This document shows positions 41,648 to 49,713 of a stretch of 64,000 bases of DNA, one piece after another (position 1 is the first letter of the stretch; each line of letters opens with the position of its first letter). The position numbers and the translations under genes are program-made. Under the pieces are notes generated by a model. The model worked only from the letters and a program-made list of their open reading frames with translations. It ran no database searches and was not told the DNA's origin. The DNA is from Serratia ficaria (GTDB lineage: Bacteria > Pseudomonadota > Gammaproteobacteria > Enterobacterales > Enterobacteriaceae): positions 1,178,001-1,242,000 of the forward strand of contig NZ_LT906479.1 in assembly GCF_900187015.1 (NCBI RefSeq), written 5' to 3'.

Positions 41648-41893
41648 TAATGACGGGCCTGAAAGAAATTTATCTGATTATCTTACTCCTTTTTGCCCTG
41701 AGCCGCTGAAATTTTCACTTTACAGACATTGTTTTACCCTAAGCCAACATTTCCAATACGCGAGATTAACCCTGATTTCATTCGGTATATACGGCGAGGT
41801 GCCCTGGGTGCGCCCGGGTGGGCGCAGCCCGCCGCTGTTACGTTCGGTTGCATTATTGCCGGGGAATGACTTGAGTCGATATCATGATTGTGA
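41648..41893. other. Intergenic region with a GC-rich inverted repeat in AT-rich DNA
   Basis: No convincing gene; a 97-codon frame from 41613 overlaps the Zur box and has no family-like sequence. A GC-rich hairpin at about 41807-41831 (GGGTGCGCCC, loop GGGT, GGGCGCAGCCC with one bulge) stands out from AT-rich flanks. It has no T tract on either strand. Confidence 0.4.
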
Positions 41894-41908
41894 TGTTATA
41901 TTGTAACA
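41894..41908 (+). promoter_or_regulatory. Zur box before the zinc ABC transporter operon
   Basis: TGTTATATTGTAACA, a near-perfect 15-base palindrome (one mismatched pair) with the form of the gammaproteobacterial Zur box (core TGTTATAnTATAACA). It ends 22 bases before the first ATG of the operon and overlaps any -10 here (TATATT), so bound Zur-Zn would block transcription. Confidence 0.82.
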
Positions 41909-41930
41909 CTTAAATCCTTCCGCATTGGCC

Positions 41931-42077
41931 ATGAAATTGACACCTACACCACGAGATGGCGGCGCGCCGTCGCTGAATTCGCTGTTCACCGCCTCGGCGG
42001 CGGCGCGCTGCGGCATCGCCGCCGGGCTACTGCTTCTGCTGTGGCAGGGCATTCACTGGGCGGTATCGCTGCCATGA
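41931..42077 (+). CDS. 48-residue single-helix membrane peptide leading the zinc transporter operon
   Basis: Small open frame from ATG 41931: a polar N-terminus (MKLTPTPRDGGAPSLNSLF) followed by one hydrophobic helix (about 27-47, CGIAAGLLLLLWQGIHWAV) and the end SLP. Its stop overlaps the ATPase start as ATGA (42074-42077), the same coupling used between the next two genes, which argues it is translated. It starts just after the Zur box. No clear ribosome site is seen before the ATG, so the transcript may be near-leaderless. I do not recognise the family. It could be an accessory subunit or a coupling leader peptide. Confidence 0.6.
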   Translation: MKLTPTPRDGGAPSLNSLFTASAAARCGIAAGLLLLLWQGIHWAVSLP

Positions 42078-42787
42078 TCGCTTTGCAGCAGGCCGAGATC
42101 GGCTATGGCGCCGCGCCTCTGTTCCCGCCGCTCAGCGGCCATTTCAGTGCCGGTTCGCTGACGGCGGTGGTCGGCGTGAACGGCGCCGGAAAATCGACAT
42201 TGCTGAAGACGCTGGCCGGATTGCAGCCGCTGCAGGGCGGCAGCCTGCATTTCAGCGGCGACGCGCCGCCGCGCATGGCCTATCTGCCGCAGCAGGCGGA
42301 GCTCGATCGCCAGTTTCCTATCCTGGTCAGCGATTTGGTGGCGATGGGCAACTGGCCGCAGAGCGGCATGTTCGGCGGCTTGAGCAAAGGCGCGGCGCAG
42401 CGGATAGCCGAAGCGCTGGAAAGCGTCGGCATGGCGGCGATGGCGCGCAGCCCGGTCGGCGAGCTGTCCGGCGGTCAGCTGCAGCGGGTGCTGTTCGCAC
42501 GCCTGCTGGTACAACAGGCGCCGCTGATCCTGCTGGACGAACCTTTTACCGGCATCGACGGCGCCACCACTAGGCTGTTGCTGCAGGTGATTGCGCAGCT
42601 GCATCGGCAGGGGCGCACGCTGATCGCCGTGCTGCACGACATGGCGATGGTGGCCACTCACTTCCCGCAGGCGCTGCTGCTGACCCCGCAATGCTGCCAC
42701 TGGGGGGAGGCCGATCGGGTGCTGGAGCATATTCCGGCGCTGAACGTCGCCACCCCGTCGCAGTGCGTGAAGGCGGTGGCGCCATGA
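42074..42787 (+). CDS. Zinc-type ABC transporter ATPase (ZnuC/AztA-like)
   Basis: 237 residues. Cytoplasmic ATPase of a metal-uptake ABC system: Walker A GVNGAGKST (about 36-44), signature LSGGQLQR, Walker B LILLDEPF and switch histidine VLHDMAM. Starts at 42074, within the stop of the small upstream gene, and its own stop overlaps the permease start (ATGA). The zinc assignment rests on the Zur box and the solute-binding protein type. The normal znuCB is presumably elsewhere in the genome; manganese cannot be ruled out from sequence alone. Confidence 0.85.
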   Translation: MIALQQAEIGYGAAPLFPPLSGHFSAGSLTAVVGVNGAGKSTLLKTLAGLQPLQGGSLHFSGDAPPRMAYLPQQAELDRQFPILVSDLVAMGNWPQSGMFGGLSKGAAQRIAEALESVGMAAMARSPVGELSGGQLQRVLFARLLVQQAPLILLDEPFTGIDGATTRLLLQVIAQLHRQGRTLIAVLHDMAMVATHFPQALLLTPQCCHWGEADRVLEHIPALNVATPSQCVKAVAP

Positions 42788-43641
42788 CGCTGTTGCATCT
42801 GTTGCTCGATCCTTTCGCCTCTTTCGGCTTTATGCGCCGCGCGCTGGTGGCCTGCCTGGCGCTGTCGCTCAGCGCGGCGCCGCTGGGCGTTTTCCTGCTG
42901 CTGCGGCGCATGAGCCTGGTCGGCGATGCGCTGTCCCACGCAGTGCTGCCCGGCGCGGCTATCGGTTATCTGATTTCCGGCATGTCGCTGGTCGCGATGG
43001 GCGTCGGCGGGTTTATCGCCGGGTTGGCGGTGGCGATGCTGTCGGGGCTGGTCAGCCGCCGCACGCCGTTAAAGGAGGATGCCAGCTTCGCCGGTTTCTA
43101 CCTCGGTTCGCTGGCGCTGGGGGTGACGCTGGTGTCGCTGCGCGGTTCCAGCGTCGATCTGCTGCACGTGCTGTTTGGCTCGATTCTGGCGGTAGACACT
43201 CGGGCCATCCTGATGGTCGGCGCGATAGCCAGCTTTTCGCTGCTGGCGCTGGCGGCGCTGTATCGCGCGCTGGTTATCGAATCGTTCGACGCCATCTTTT
43301 TGCGCGTCAGCGCGCCGCGCCGGCTGGCGCTGATCCACGGGCTGTTTCTGGCGCTGGTGGTGATCAATCTGGTGGCGGGGTTTCAGATCCTCGGCACTCT
43401 GATGTCGGTCGGGCTGATGATGCTGCCGGCCGCCGGCGCGCGCTTCTGGGCGCGTAACCTGCCGCAGATGCTGGCGGTGGCGATGGGGATCGGCATGCTG
43501 GCCAGCCTGATTGGGCTGGAATGGTCGTATTACGCCTCGCTGCCTGCCGGCCCGGCGATCGTGCTCAGCGCCAGCGCGATCTTTTTTGTTTCGATTCTGT
43601 TTGGGACGCGCGGCGGGATCTATTCGCTCGCGCGCCGTTGA
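42784..43641 (+). CDS. Zinc-type ABC transporter permease (ZnuB/AztB-like)
   Basis: 285 residues with about eight helices of the ABC-3 metal permease family. Landmarks are LLRRMSLVGDALSHAVLPGAA (the conserved region after helix 1 that contacts the ATPase and the metal path) and NLVAGFQILGTLMSVGLMML near the C-terminus. The ATG at 42784 overlaps the ATPase stop by four bases. It is followed after 25 bases by the binding protein. Confidence 0.88.
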   Translation: MTLLHLLLDPFASFGFMRRALVACLALSLSAAPLGVFLLLRRMSLVGDALSHAVLPGAAIGYLISGMSLVAMGVGGFIAGLAVAMLSGLVSRRTPLKEDASFAGFYLGSLALGVTLVSLRGSSVDLLHVLFGSILAVDTRAILMVGAIASFSLLALAALYRALVIESFDAIFLRVSAPRRLALIHGLFLALVVINLVAGFQILGTLMSVGLMMLPAAGARFWARNLPQMLAVAMGIGMLASLIGLEWSYYASLPAGPAIVLSASAIFFVSILFGTRGGIYSLARR

Positions 43642-43666
43642 GAAGTGCTATCTGCAAGGAGAAAAT

Positions 43667-44545
43667 ATGAAACGTTTACCTATATCGCTGGCGGTCGCTG
43701 CTCTGCTGTCCAGCCCATTGGCGATGGCGAAGACCGTCGACGCCGTCGCCAGCTTTTCCATCCTCGGCGATATCGTCAAGCAGGTGGGGGGAGAGCACGT
43801 CAACGTCAGCACGCTGGTGGGGCCGGACGGCGATCCGCACGGTTTTGAACCCTCACCGAAAGACAGCAAGCTGCTGTCCCAGGCCGACGTGGTGTTCGTC
43901 AGCGGCCTGGGATTGGAAGGCTGGATCGATCGCCTGGTCAGCGCCTCGGGTTACCGGGGGCCGGTGGTCACCGCGTCGCAGGGCATTGACTCACGGCAGA
44001 TGGAGGAAGAGGGCAAGCAGGTCACCGATCCTCACGCCTGGAACAGCATGAAAAACGGCGTGCAGTACGCCACCAACGTGATGAATGCGTTGATCGCCGC
44101 CGATCCGCAAGACGCCAACTATTTCCGCCAGCGCGGCGCGGACTATATCCAGCAGCTGCAAAAGTTGGATCTGTGGGCCAAAACGCAGTTTGCCGCAGTG
44201 CCGCAGCAGAAGCGCAAGGTGCTGACCAGTCATGACGCTTTTGGTTATTTTGGGCAAGAATATGGCGTCACCTTCCTTGCCCCGGTCGGTTTCTCTACCG
44301 AGGCCGAAGCCAGCGCCAGCGACGTGGCGGGCCTGATCAAACAGATCAAGCAGGAACGGGTTAACGCCTACTTTATCGAGAACCAAACCGACCCGCGCCT
44401 GGTGAAGCAGATTGCGGCGGCCACCGGCGCCAAGGCCGGCGGGGAGCTGTATCCGGAAGCCTTGTCCAAAGCCGATGGCCCGGCGGCTACCTATGTGCAG
44501 GCGTTCCGGCACAATGTCGATACGCTGCTCGGCAGCATGAAATAA
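43667..44545 (+). CDS. Zinc-type ABC transporter periplasmic binding protein (AztC/ZnuA-like)
   Basis: 292 residues. Signal peptide (1-21, MKRLPISLAVAALLSSPLAMA) then a cluster A-I metal-binding protein. Candidate ligands are His in GDPHGFEPSP (about residue 59), His in VTDPHAWNS (about 124), His in LTSHDAFGYFG (about 189) and Asp/Glu in YFIENQTDPRL (about 250). It lacks the long His/Asp-rich loop of classical ZnuA, so it resembles AztC or PsaA/YfeA-type proteins. ATG 43667 follows CAAGGAGAAAAT. Last gene of the operon. Confidence 0.86.
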   Translation: MKRLPISLAVAALLSSPLAMAKTVDAVASFSILGDIVKQVGGEHVNVSTLVGPDGDPHGFEPSPKDSKLLSQADVVFVSGLGLEGWIDRLVSASGYRGPVVTASQGIDSRQMEEEGKQVTDPHAWNSMKNGVQYATNVMNALIAADPQDANYFRQRGADYIQQLQKLDLWAKTQFAAVPQQKRKVLTSHDAFGYFGQEYGVTFLAPVGFSTEAEASASDVAGLIKQIKQERVNAYFIENQTDPRLVKQIAAATGAKAGGELYPEALSKADGPAATYVQAFRHNVDTLLGSMK

Positions 44546-44603
44546 GTGATATGCCCCGCCGCCGCGGCGGGGCGATGAACGAGGTTTCGTTTTCTCCATA
44601 AAA

Positions 44604-44632
44604 AAAGCCCCGTTGAGCAGCAACGGGGCTTT
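44604..44632 (-). terminator. Terminator between the two convergent zinc operons
   Basis: Stem AAAGCCCCGTTG (44604-44615) with CAACGGGGCTTT (44621-44632), loop AGCAG. The minus strand continues with TTTTTTATGG, giving a full terminator for the L31-L36 operon; the plus strand tail is only TTTG. Confidence 0.85.
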
Positions 44633-44653
44633 GCGACAGATGACATCTCGGGG

Positions 44654-44794
44654 TTAACGCTTTTTCTTACGTCCCTGTACCGCCTTAAAGCGCGGGTTGC
44701 TTTTACAGATCACATAGATGCGGCCTTTACGGCGCACGACTTTGCAATCAGGATGGCGATTCTTCGCCGAACGCAATGAACTCAAAACCTGCAT
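44654..44794 (-). CDS. rpmJ2: Ribosomal protein L36 type B (zinc-independent)
   Basis: 46 residues, the length of E. coli YkgO. Replaces the zinc-ribbon L36 in the large subunit during zinc starvation, sparing zinc. It shows the type B start [20 protein letters not shown] and end [17 protein letters not shown] and lacks the four-ligand zinc site of ordinary L36. It lies 9 bases after rpmE2, so one transcript starts at the Zur box at 45082. The open frame is too short for routine ORF lists. Confidence 0.95.
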   Translation of the reverse strand: MQVLSSLRSAKNRHPDCKVVRRKGRIYVICKSNPRFKAVQGRKKKR

Positions 44795-44803
44795 AGTGAT
44801 CCC

Positions 44804-45064
44804 TTATGACTTCTTGGCGCCGAGAAAGCGGCCAAAACGCTGCTGGAAGCGCGCGGTGCTGCCTTCTTTGGAGAACTCTTTCTGCTTGCCGGTGTAATAC
44901 GGATGCGAAGCGGAAGAGATATCGAGGGTGACATACGGCCAGCTTTCGCCGTCCAGCTCGATGGTGCGATCGGTTTTGATGGTCGATCCCACCTTGAAAT
45001 AGGCGTCGGCGCTCAGATCGTGAAACACCACGGTTCGGTAGTCAGGATGGATGCCTGCTTTCAT
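44804..45064 (-). CDS. rpmE2: Ribosomal protein L31 type B (zinc-independent)
   Basis: 86 residues (YkgM of E. coli has 87). Non-zinc paralogue of L31: the CxxC metal motif of RpmE is absent, and no cysteine occurs in the protein. It replaces Zn-L31 when zinc is low, releasing ribosomal zinc. Start [20 protein letters not shown] at ATG 45064, preceded by GAGTGCATC; a further in-frame ATG at 45076 lies closer to the Zur box and is less like the family. Confidence 0.95.
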   Translation of the reverse strand: MKAGIHPDYRTVVFHDLSADAYFKVGSTIKTDRTIELDGESWPYVTLDISSASHPYYTGKQKEFSKEGSTARFQQRFGRFLGAKKS

Positions 45065-45081
45065 GATGCACTCCAATGCAA

Positions 45082-45096
45082 TGTTATACTATAACA
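45082..45096 (-). promoter_or_regulatory. Zur box before rpmE2-rpmJ2
   Basis: TGTTATACTATAACA, a perfect 15-base palindrome identical to the Zur consensus core, centred 25 bases upstream of the rpmE2 ATG and overlapping a TATAGT -10 on the minus strand. Confidence 0.9.
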
Positions 45097-45186
45097 ATAA
45101 TTATGCGCCGCCTCCGTCGCGGGATCAAGAATAAAATGCATATGCGGGCGAATTAATGAGAGCGGTTTGCATCAAGCGGGAAAGAC

Positions 45187-45212
45187 TGACTAGTCCTGAT
45201 ATAGGTTGACAC
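45187..45212 (+). repeat. IS terminal inverted repeat (orfB end)
   Basis: TGACTAGTCCTGATATAGG then TTGACAC. It matches the complement of 46464-46489 at 18 of 26 positions, with blocks TGAC, GTCCT and GTTGACAC conserved. Confidence 0.75.
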
Positions 45213-45221
45213 TTTTCAGCC

Positions 45222-46022
45222 TTATAACGCCCGATGAACTTCATCGGGCGTTTTGTATTGTAGCGACAGATGCGGTCGCCGCGTGTTGTAGATTTCCACA
45301 GACTGCCTGACCATTTTCCTTGCCTGTCCGATATCTTTCGGTCTGTTGAGCAGGTATTCCATTTTCAGTATCCCGTTTACTCGTTCCGCCAGCGCATTCT
45401 GGTAACAGTCATACCCGTCCGTCATCGAACAGATAACGCCATGTCGTTGATGTAACGACTGATATTCCTGTGAGCAGTACTGGATACCCCGGTCTGAGTG
45501 ATGCACCAGCGGAGCTGCTGTGCGCCTGCCGGCCAGCGCCATTTTGAACGCGCCAGCGACGTGCCGGGCATGCAGGCTGTCATGGACATGATAACCCACG
45601 ATTTTTCTCGACCACGCATCCGTTACCAGACTCACGTACGCCGTCCCTGTTCGCAGGGGAAGATAAGTAATATCCGCTACCCACACCTGTTCCGGGCGGC
45701 TGGCTATCACCTGATTTTCTCCCGCTTTCAACAAGTTGGGATGACGGTAAAAACGATGATGGCTGTTCGTTGTCTTGTGATACGCCCGTTTAGGCATCAC
45801 CAGTAAACGGGCGCAGCGCAGTATCCGGAACAGGCGGTCTCGCCCCACATGCGCGGGGGCTTGCGGCTGTTGTCGCAGCAAGTGGTGCAGCTTACGTGTT
45901 CCCAGTCGGGGCTGGTGCAAGCGGATGGCGGTCACCTGCTCCACGATATGATGGGCTTGCTCCTCTCTCCCACGTTCACGTTGCAAAGACTGATACCACG
46001 CCTGTCGGCTGATACCCATCAA
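45222..46022 (-). CDS. IS3-family transposase OrfB (DDE catalytic part)
   Basis: 266 residues from the first ATG; after frameshifting the frame reads in from 46085, adding about 21 residues (AVGCLIAQTQAPRLTVARACR). Retroviral-type rve integrase core with all three acidic residues: VWVADITYL, VHHSDRGIQYCS and NALAERVNGILKMEYL. An N-terminal HTH_21-like region (RLGTRKLHHLL) precedes the core. The stop codon lies in a hairpin at 45226-45252. Confidence 0.92.
   Translation of the reverse strand: MMGISRQAWYQSLQRERGREEQAHHIVEQVTAIRLHQPRLGTRKLHHLLRQQPQAPAHVGRDRLFRILRCARLLVMPKRAYHKTTNSHHRFYRHPNLLKAGENQVIASRPEQVWVADITYLPLRTGTAYVSLVTDAWSRKIVGYHVHDSLHARHVAGAFKMALAGRRTAAPLVHHSDRGIQYCSQEYQSLHQRHGVICSMTDGYDCYQNALAERVNGILKMEYLLNRPKDIGQARKMVRQSVEIYNTRRPHLSLQYKTPDEVHRAL
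45226..45257 (+). terminator. Inward-facing hairpin at the orfB end of the IS
   Basis: Perfect 12-bp stem AACGCCCGATGA (45226-45237) with TCATCGGGCGTT (45241-45252), loop ACT, followed on the plus strand by TTTTG. It overlaps the last codons of orfB. On the plus strand it could stop outside transcription from running antisense into the transposase genes. Confidence 0.6.
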
Positions 46023-46036
46023 CCGGCAGGCACGCG

Positions 46037-46438
46037 CTACTGTGAGCCGTGGCGCTTGTGTTTGCGCGATAAGGCAGCCAACTGCTTTTTTGTCAGGGAG
46101 GCTCCGAACTCGGTATTCATCACTTTCACGACCGCTTCAAAGAACTGGGCTTTGACTTCCGATTCAGCCAGTTGCTGTTCGAGTTCTTTGATTCGTTGTT
46201 CGGGAGTCAGGGGTAACTTAGGCATATTGTCTCCGCACAGTCGGGTAGAAGGGGAAGAGCGCCAGTCGAGTTGGCCATATTTACGCAGCCAGTTCATGAC
46301 GGTATGACTGCCCTGGATACCGTAGCGGTCTTGTGCCTGGCGGTAAGTCATCTCGCCTTTTTCGACCTGTTCGACGACGGCCAATTTAAAGGATAGAGAG
46401 TAATCGCGTTGCGTGCGTTTAACATACTGGTTCATCAC
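46037..46438 (-). CDS. IS3-family OrfA (DNA-binding part)
   Basis: 133 residues. HTH of the transposase_8 type (about 15-55, LSFKLAVVEQVEKGEMTYRQ...GSHTVMNWLRKYG), then a leucine-rich coiled coil (about 78-110, EQRIKELEQQLAESEVKAQF) used for multimerisation. It ends beyond the slippery heptamer, so OrfA alone is made when no frameshift occurs and may act as a repressor, as in other IS3 members. Confidence 0.9.
   Translation of the reverse strand: MMNQYVKRTQRDYSLSFKLAVVEQVEKGEMTYRQAQDRYGIQGSHTVMNWLRKYGQLDWRSSPSTRLCGDNMPKLPLTPEQRIKELEQQLAESEVKAQFFEAVVKVMNTEFGASLTKKQLAALSRKHKRHGSQ
46085..46091 (-). other. -1 ribosomal frameshift heptamer in the IS
   Basis: A AAA AAG in the orfA zero frame (codons ACA AAA AAG CAG). 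A -1 slip continues in the orfB frame as AAA AAA GCA GTT, producing an OrfAB fusion of about 404 residues, the active transposase of IS3-family elements. Confidence 0.85.
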
Positions 46439-46463
46439 ATTTTCCTCAGTGTGTGAGTAAAAT

Positions 46464-46489
46464 GTGTCAACGCTATTTAGGACGGGTCA
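46464..46489 (-). repeat. IS terminal inverted repeat (orfA end)
   Basis: Read inward on the minus strand: TGACCCGTCCTAAATAGC then GTTGACAC. It pairs with 45187-45212. Confidence 0.75.
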
Positions 46490-46497
46490 CACCAAAG

Positions 46498-46523
46498 AAA
46501 AAGGCCGCATAAGCGGCCTTTTT
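46498..46523 (-). terminator. acrAB terminator
   Basis: Stem AAAAAGGCCGC (46498-46508) with GCGGCCTTTTT (46513-46523), loop ATAA; on the minus strand TTTTTCTTTGG follows. The IS end is 8 bases beyond it. Confidence 0.9.
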
Positions 46524-46549
46524 ATTAGCGGATGAGATCCATCGCACTA

Positions 46550-49500
46550 TCAGTGATGGTCAACCGAATGGCTGTGTTCCAGGTCTTCAGACTTCTTGCT
46601 GAAGCGGCGGCGAACCACCACGAAGAACACCGGTACGAAGAAGATAGCCAGCACGGTGGCGGTAATCATCCCGCCCATTACGCCGGTACCTACCGCGTTT
46701 TGCGCGCCGGAGCCCGCGCCGCTGCTGATAACCAGCGGCAGTACCCCGAGGATGAACGCCAGCGAGGTCATCAGGATGGGGCGCAGACGCATGCGCACCG
46801 CTTCCAGCGTCGCCTCGATCAGACCTTTGCCTTCTTTCTCCATCAGATCCTTGGCGAATTCCACGATCAGGATGGCGTTCTTCGCCGACAGGCCGATGGT
46901 GGTCAACAGCCCCACCTGGAAGTAAACGTCGTTGTTCATGCCGCGCATGGTGGCCGCCAGCAACGCGCCGATTACCCCCAGCGGCAGCACCAGCATGACC
47001 GAGAACGGAATCGACCAGCTTTCATACAGCGCCGCCAGACACAGGAACACCACCAGAATCGAGATGGCGTACAGGGCAGGGGCCTGGTTGCCGGACAAAC
47101 GTTCCTGATAGGACATGCCGGTCCAGTCGTAGCCGATGCCGCTTGGCAGTTTGGACGACAGCTCTTCCATCAGGCTCATCGCTTCACCGGTACTCTTGCC
47201 CGGTGCCGCCTGGCCCAGGATCTCCATCGAAGGCAGACCGTTATAGCGTTCCAGACGCGGCGAGCCGTATTCCCATTTCGCCGACGAGAAGGCGGAGAAA
47301 GGAACCATCTGGCCGCTGGTGCCGCGGACAAACCACTTGTTGATGTCTTCCGGCAACATACGGAACGGCGCGTCGGACTGTACGTACACCTTCTTCACGC
47401 GGCCGCGGTCGATGAAGTCGTTGACGTACGAACCGCCCAGCGCGGTGGTCAGCGTACTGTTGATGGTGGTGATGCTCACGCCCAGCGCCTTGGCTTTTTC
47501 CTGATCGATGATCAGTTTGAACTGCGGCGTATCTTCCAGGCCGTTGGGACGCATGCCCACCAGCACGTCCGGATGCTGAGCGGCCATGCCCAACAGCTGG
47601 TTACGCGCTTCGGTCAGTTTCTCGTGCCCCAGGCCGCCCTGGTCGATCAGCTGGAAGTCGAAACCGGTCGCGGTGCCGAGCTCGATAATCGCCGGCAGGT
47701 TGAACGGGAACACCAGGCCGTCTTTGATCTGCGAGAAAGCGCCCATCGCACGCCCGGCAATCGCCGGCACTTTATTTTGTTCACCGCTACGTTCGGACCA
47801 GTCTTTCAGGCTGACGAACGACAGACCGTTGTTCTGGCCGTTACCGTTGAAGCCGAAGCCCGCGACGGTAAACACCGACACCACGTTGTCCTTTTCCTTG
47901 GTCAGGAAGTAGTCGGTGACTTCTTCCAGCACCTTGGAGGTACGGGCCTCGGTGGCGCCGGCAGGCAGCTGCACCATGGTCAGCAGGATGCCCTGGTCTT
48001 CGTCCGGCAGGAACGAGGAAGGCAGGCGCAGGAACAGCAGCCCCATGCCAACCACGATCAGCAGGTAGATCACCAGATAACGGCCGGTGCTGCGCAGAAT
48101 GCTGCCCACGCTGTCGGTGTAGTGGTGGGTGCTCTTTTCGAACATGCGGTTGAACCAGCCGAAGAAGCCGGTTTTAACCCCGTGGTCGCCTTTCGGGATA
48201 GGTTTCAGCATGGTGGCGCACAGCGCCGGCGTCAGGATCATCGCCACCAGCACCGACAGCGCCATCGCGGAAACGATGGTGATCGAGAACTGACGGTAGA
48301 TGGCGCCGGTGGAGCCGCCGAAGAACGCCATCGGGATAAATACCGCCGACAGCACCATGGCGATGCCCACCAGCGCGCCCTGGATCTGGCCCATCGATTT
48401 GCGGGTGGCTTCTTTCGGCGGCAGCCCCTCTTCGGACATCACGCGCTCGACGTTTTCCACCACCACGATGGCGTCGTCCACCAACAGGCCTATCGCCAGC
48501 ACCATGCCGAACATCGTCAGGGTGTTTATCGAGAAGCCGAACGCCGCCAGGATCGCAAAGGTCCCCAGCAGCACCACCGGCACCGCGATGGTCGGGATCA
48601 GCGTGGCGCGGAAGTTCTGCAGGAACAGATACATCACCAGGAACACCAGGATGATGGCTTCGATCAGCGTTTTCACTACTTCGTTGATGGAGATTTTAAC
48701 GAACGGCGTAGTGTCGTACGGATAAACCACTTTCATCCCCTGCGGGAAGAAAGGTTGCATCTTGGTCAGCGCGTCTTTCACACCTTGGGCGGTGTTCAGG
48801 GCGTTGGCGCCGGTGGCCAGTTTGATACCCAGGCCGGCAGCCGGTTTGCCGTTGTAACGCGCGGTTACGGCATAGCTTTCACCGCCGCGCTCAATGCGCG
48901 CCACGTCACGCAGGCGAACCTGAGAACCGTCGGCGTTCACCTTCAGCAGGATCTTGCCGAACTCTTCCGGCGAGGTCAGGCGGGTCTGCGCGATGATCGA
49001 GGCGTTAAGCTGCTGCCCCGGCACCGGCGGCATGCCGCCCAGCTGCCCTGCGGCGATCTGGTTGTTCTGCTCGGTGATGGCCGAGGTCACGTCGGTGGTG
49101 GTCAGCTGGAAGTTATTCAGCTTGTTCGGGTCCAGCCAGATGCGCATGGCGTACTGGGCGCCGAACAGCTGCACTTCACCCACGCCGGACGAACGGCTGA
49201 TGGGATCCTTGATGTTGGAGGCCACGTAGTCCGCAATGTCATCCTGAGTCATGCTCGGATCGTCGGAAACGAAGCCGGCCACCATCAGGAAGCTGCTGCT
49301 GGATTTTTCTACTTTCAGGCCCTGTTGCTGCACTTCCTGCGGCAACAGCGGGGTGGCCAACGACAGTTTGTTCTGGACCTGCACCTGCGCGATGTCAGGA
49401 TCGGTGCCGGAGTCAAACGTCAGGGTAATGGTGACGCTACCAGAGGAATCACTGGTGGAGGACATGTACATCAGATTATCGATACCGTTCATGTTCTGTT

Positions 49501-49696
49501 CGATAATCTGCGTCACGGTGTCCTGCACCGTCGTGGCATCTGCGCCCGGGTAGGTGGCGGAAATACTCACCGCCGGTGGTGCAATAGTGGGATACTGCGC
49601 GATCGGCAGTTTCATTATTGCAAGCACCCCCGCCAACATGACGATGATGGCGATTACCCAGGCGAAAATCGGGCGATCTATAAAGAACTTAGCCAT
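46550..49696 (-). CDS. acrB: AcrB, RND multidrug efflux pump subunit
   Basis: 1048 residues (1049 in E. coli). Trimeric inner-membrane pump that exports many drugs, bile salts and dyes using the proton gradient, through AcrA and a TolC-type channel. The proton-relay aspartates are in [20 protein letters not shown] (Asp407-Asp408 region), with the partner lysine in [20 protein letters not shown]. 12 helices and two large periplasmic loops. It is 17 bases downstream of acrA. A complete antisense frame of 1074 codons lies opposite but is considered a composition shadow. Confidence 0.97.
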   Translation of the reverse strand: MAKFFIDRPIFAWVIAIIVMLAGVLAIMKLPIAQYPTIAPPAVSISATYPGADATTVQDTVTQIIEQNMNGIDNLMYMSSTSDSSGSVTITLTFDSGTDPDIAQVQVQNKLSLATPLLPQEVQQQGLKVEKSSSSFLMVAGFVSDDPSMTQDDIADYVASNIKDPISRSSGVGEVQLFGAQYAMRIWLDPNKLNNFQLTTTDVTSAITEQNNQIAAGQLGGMPPVPGQQLNASIIAQTRLTSPEEFGKILLKVNADGSQVRLRDVARIERGGESYAVTARYNGKPAAGLGIKLATGANALNTAQGVKDALTKMQPFFPQGMKVVYPYDTTPFVKISINEVVKTLIEAIILVFLVMYLFLQNFRATLIPTIAVPVVLLGTFAILAAFGFSINTLTMFGMVLAIGLLVDDAIVVVENVERVMSEEGLPPKEATRKSMGQIQGALVGIAMVLSAVFIPMAFFGGSTGAIYRQFSITIVSAMALSVLVAMILTPALCATMLKPIPKGDHGVKTGFFGWFNRMFEKSTHHYTDSVGSILRSTGRYLVIYLLIVVGMGLLFLRLPSSFLPDEDQGILLTMVQLPAGATEARTSKVLEEVTDYFLTKEKDNVVSVFTVAGFGFNGNGQNNGLSFVSLKDWSERSGEQNKVPAIAGRAMGAFSQIKDGLVFPFNLPAIIELGTATGFDFQLIDQGGLGHEKLTEARNQLLGMAAQHPDVLVGMRPNGLEDTPQFKLIIDQEKAKALGVSITTINSTLTTALGGSYVNDFIDRGRVKKVYVQSDAPFRMLPEDINKWFVRGTSGQMVPFSAFSSAKWEYGSPRLERYNGLPSMEILGQAAPGKSTGEAMSLMEELSSKLPSGIGYDWTGMSYQERLSGNQAPALYAISILVVFLCLAALYESWSIPFSVMLVLPLGVIGALLAATMRGMNNDVYFQVGLLTTIGLSAKNAILIVEFAKDLMEKEGKGLIEATLEAVRMRLRPILMTSLAFILGVLPLVISSGAGSGAQNAVGTGVMGGMITATVLAIFFVPVFFVVVRRRFSKKSEDLEHSHSVDHH

Positions 49697-49713
49697 GTAT
49701 TACCGGCTCCTTT

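Larger units (their letters stand above)
45187..46489 (-). mobile_element. IS3-family insertion sequence, complete
   Basis: About 1303 bp, a usual IS3-family length, with orfA and orfB in overlapping frames and 26-bp imperfect terminal repeats (18 of 26 match) beginning TGAC at both ends. Flanking triplets are GAC on the left and CAC on the right, so no exact target duplication is visible; the boundaries depend on the inverted repeats. It sits between the L31 Zur box and the acrB terminator and interrupts no gene. Both frames are intact, so it may be active. Subgroup not assigned. Confidence 0.88.

Noticed and set aside
41613..41906. 97-codon frame upstream of the zinc operon
   Set aside because: It overlaps the 117-residue gene on the other strand and the Zur box, with no domain or ribosome site.
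45184..46492. Three-base target duplication flanking the IS
   Set aside because: Left GAC and right CAC differ in one base; I cannot claim a duplication.
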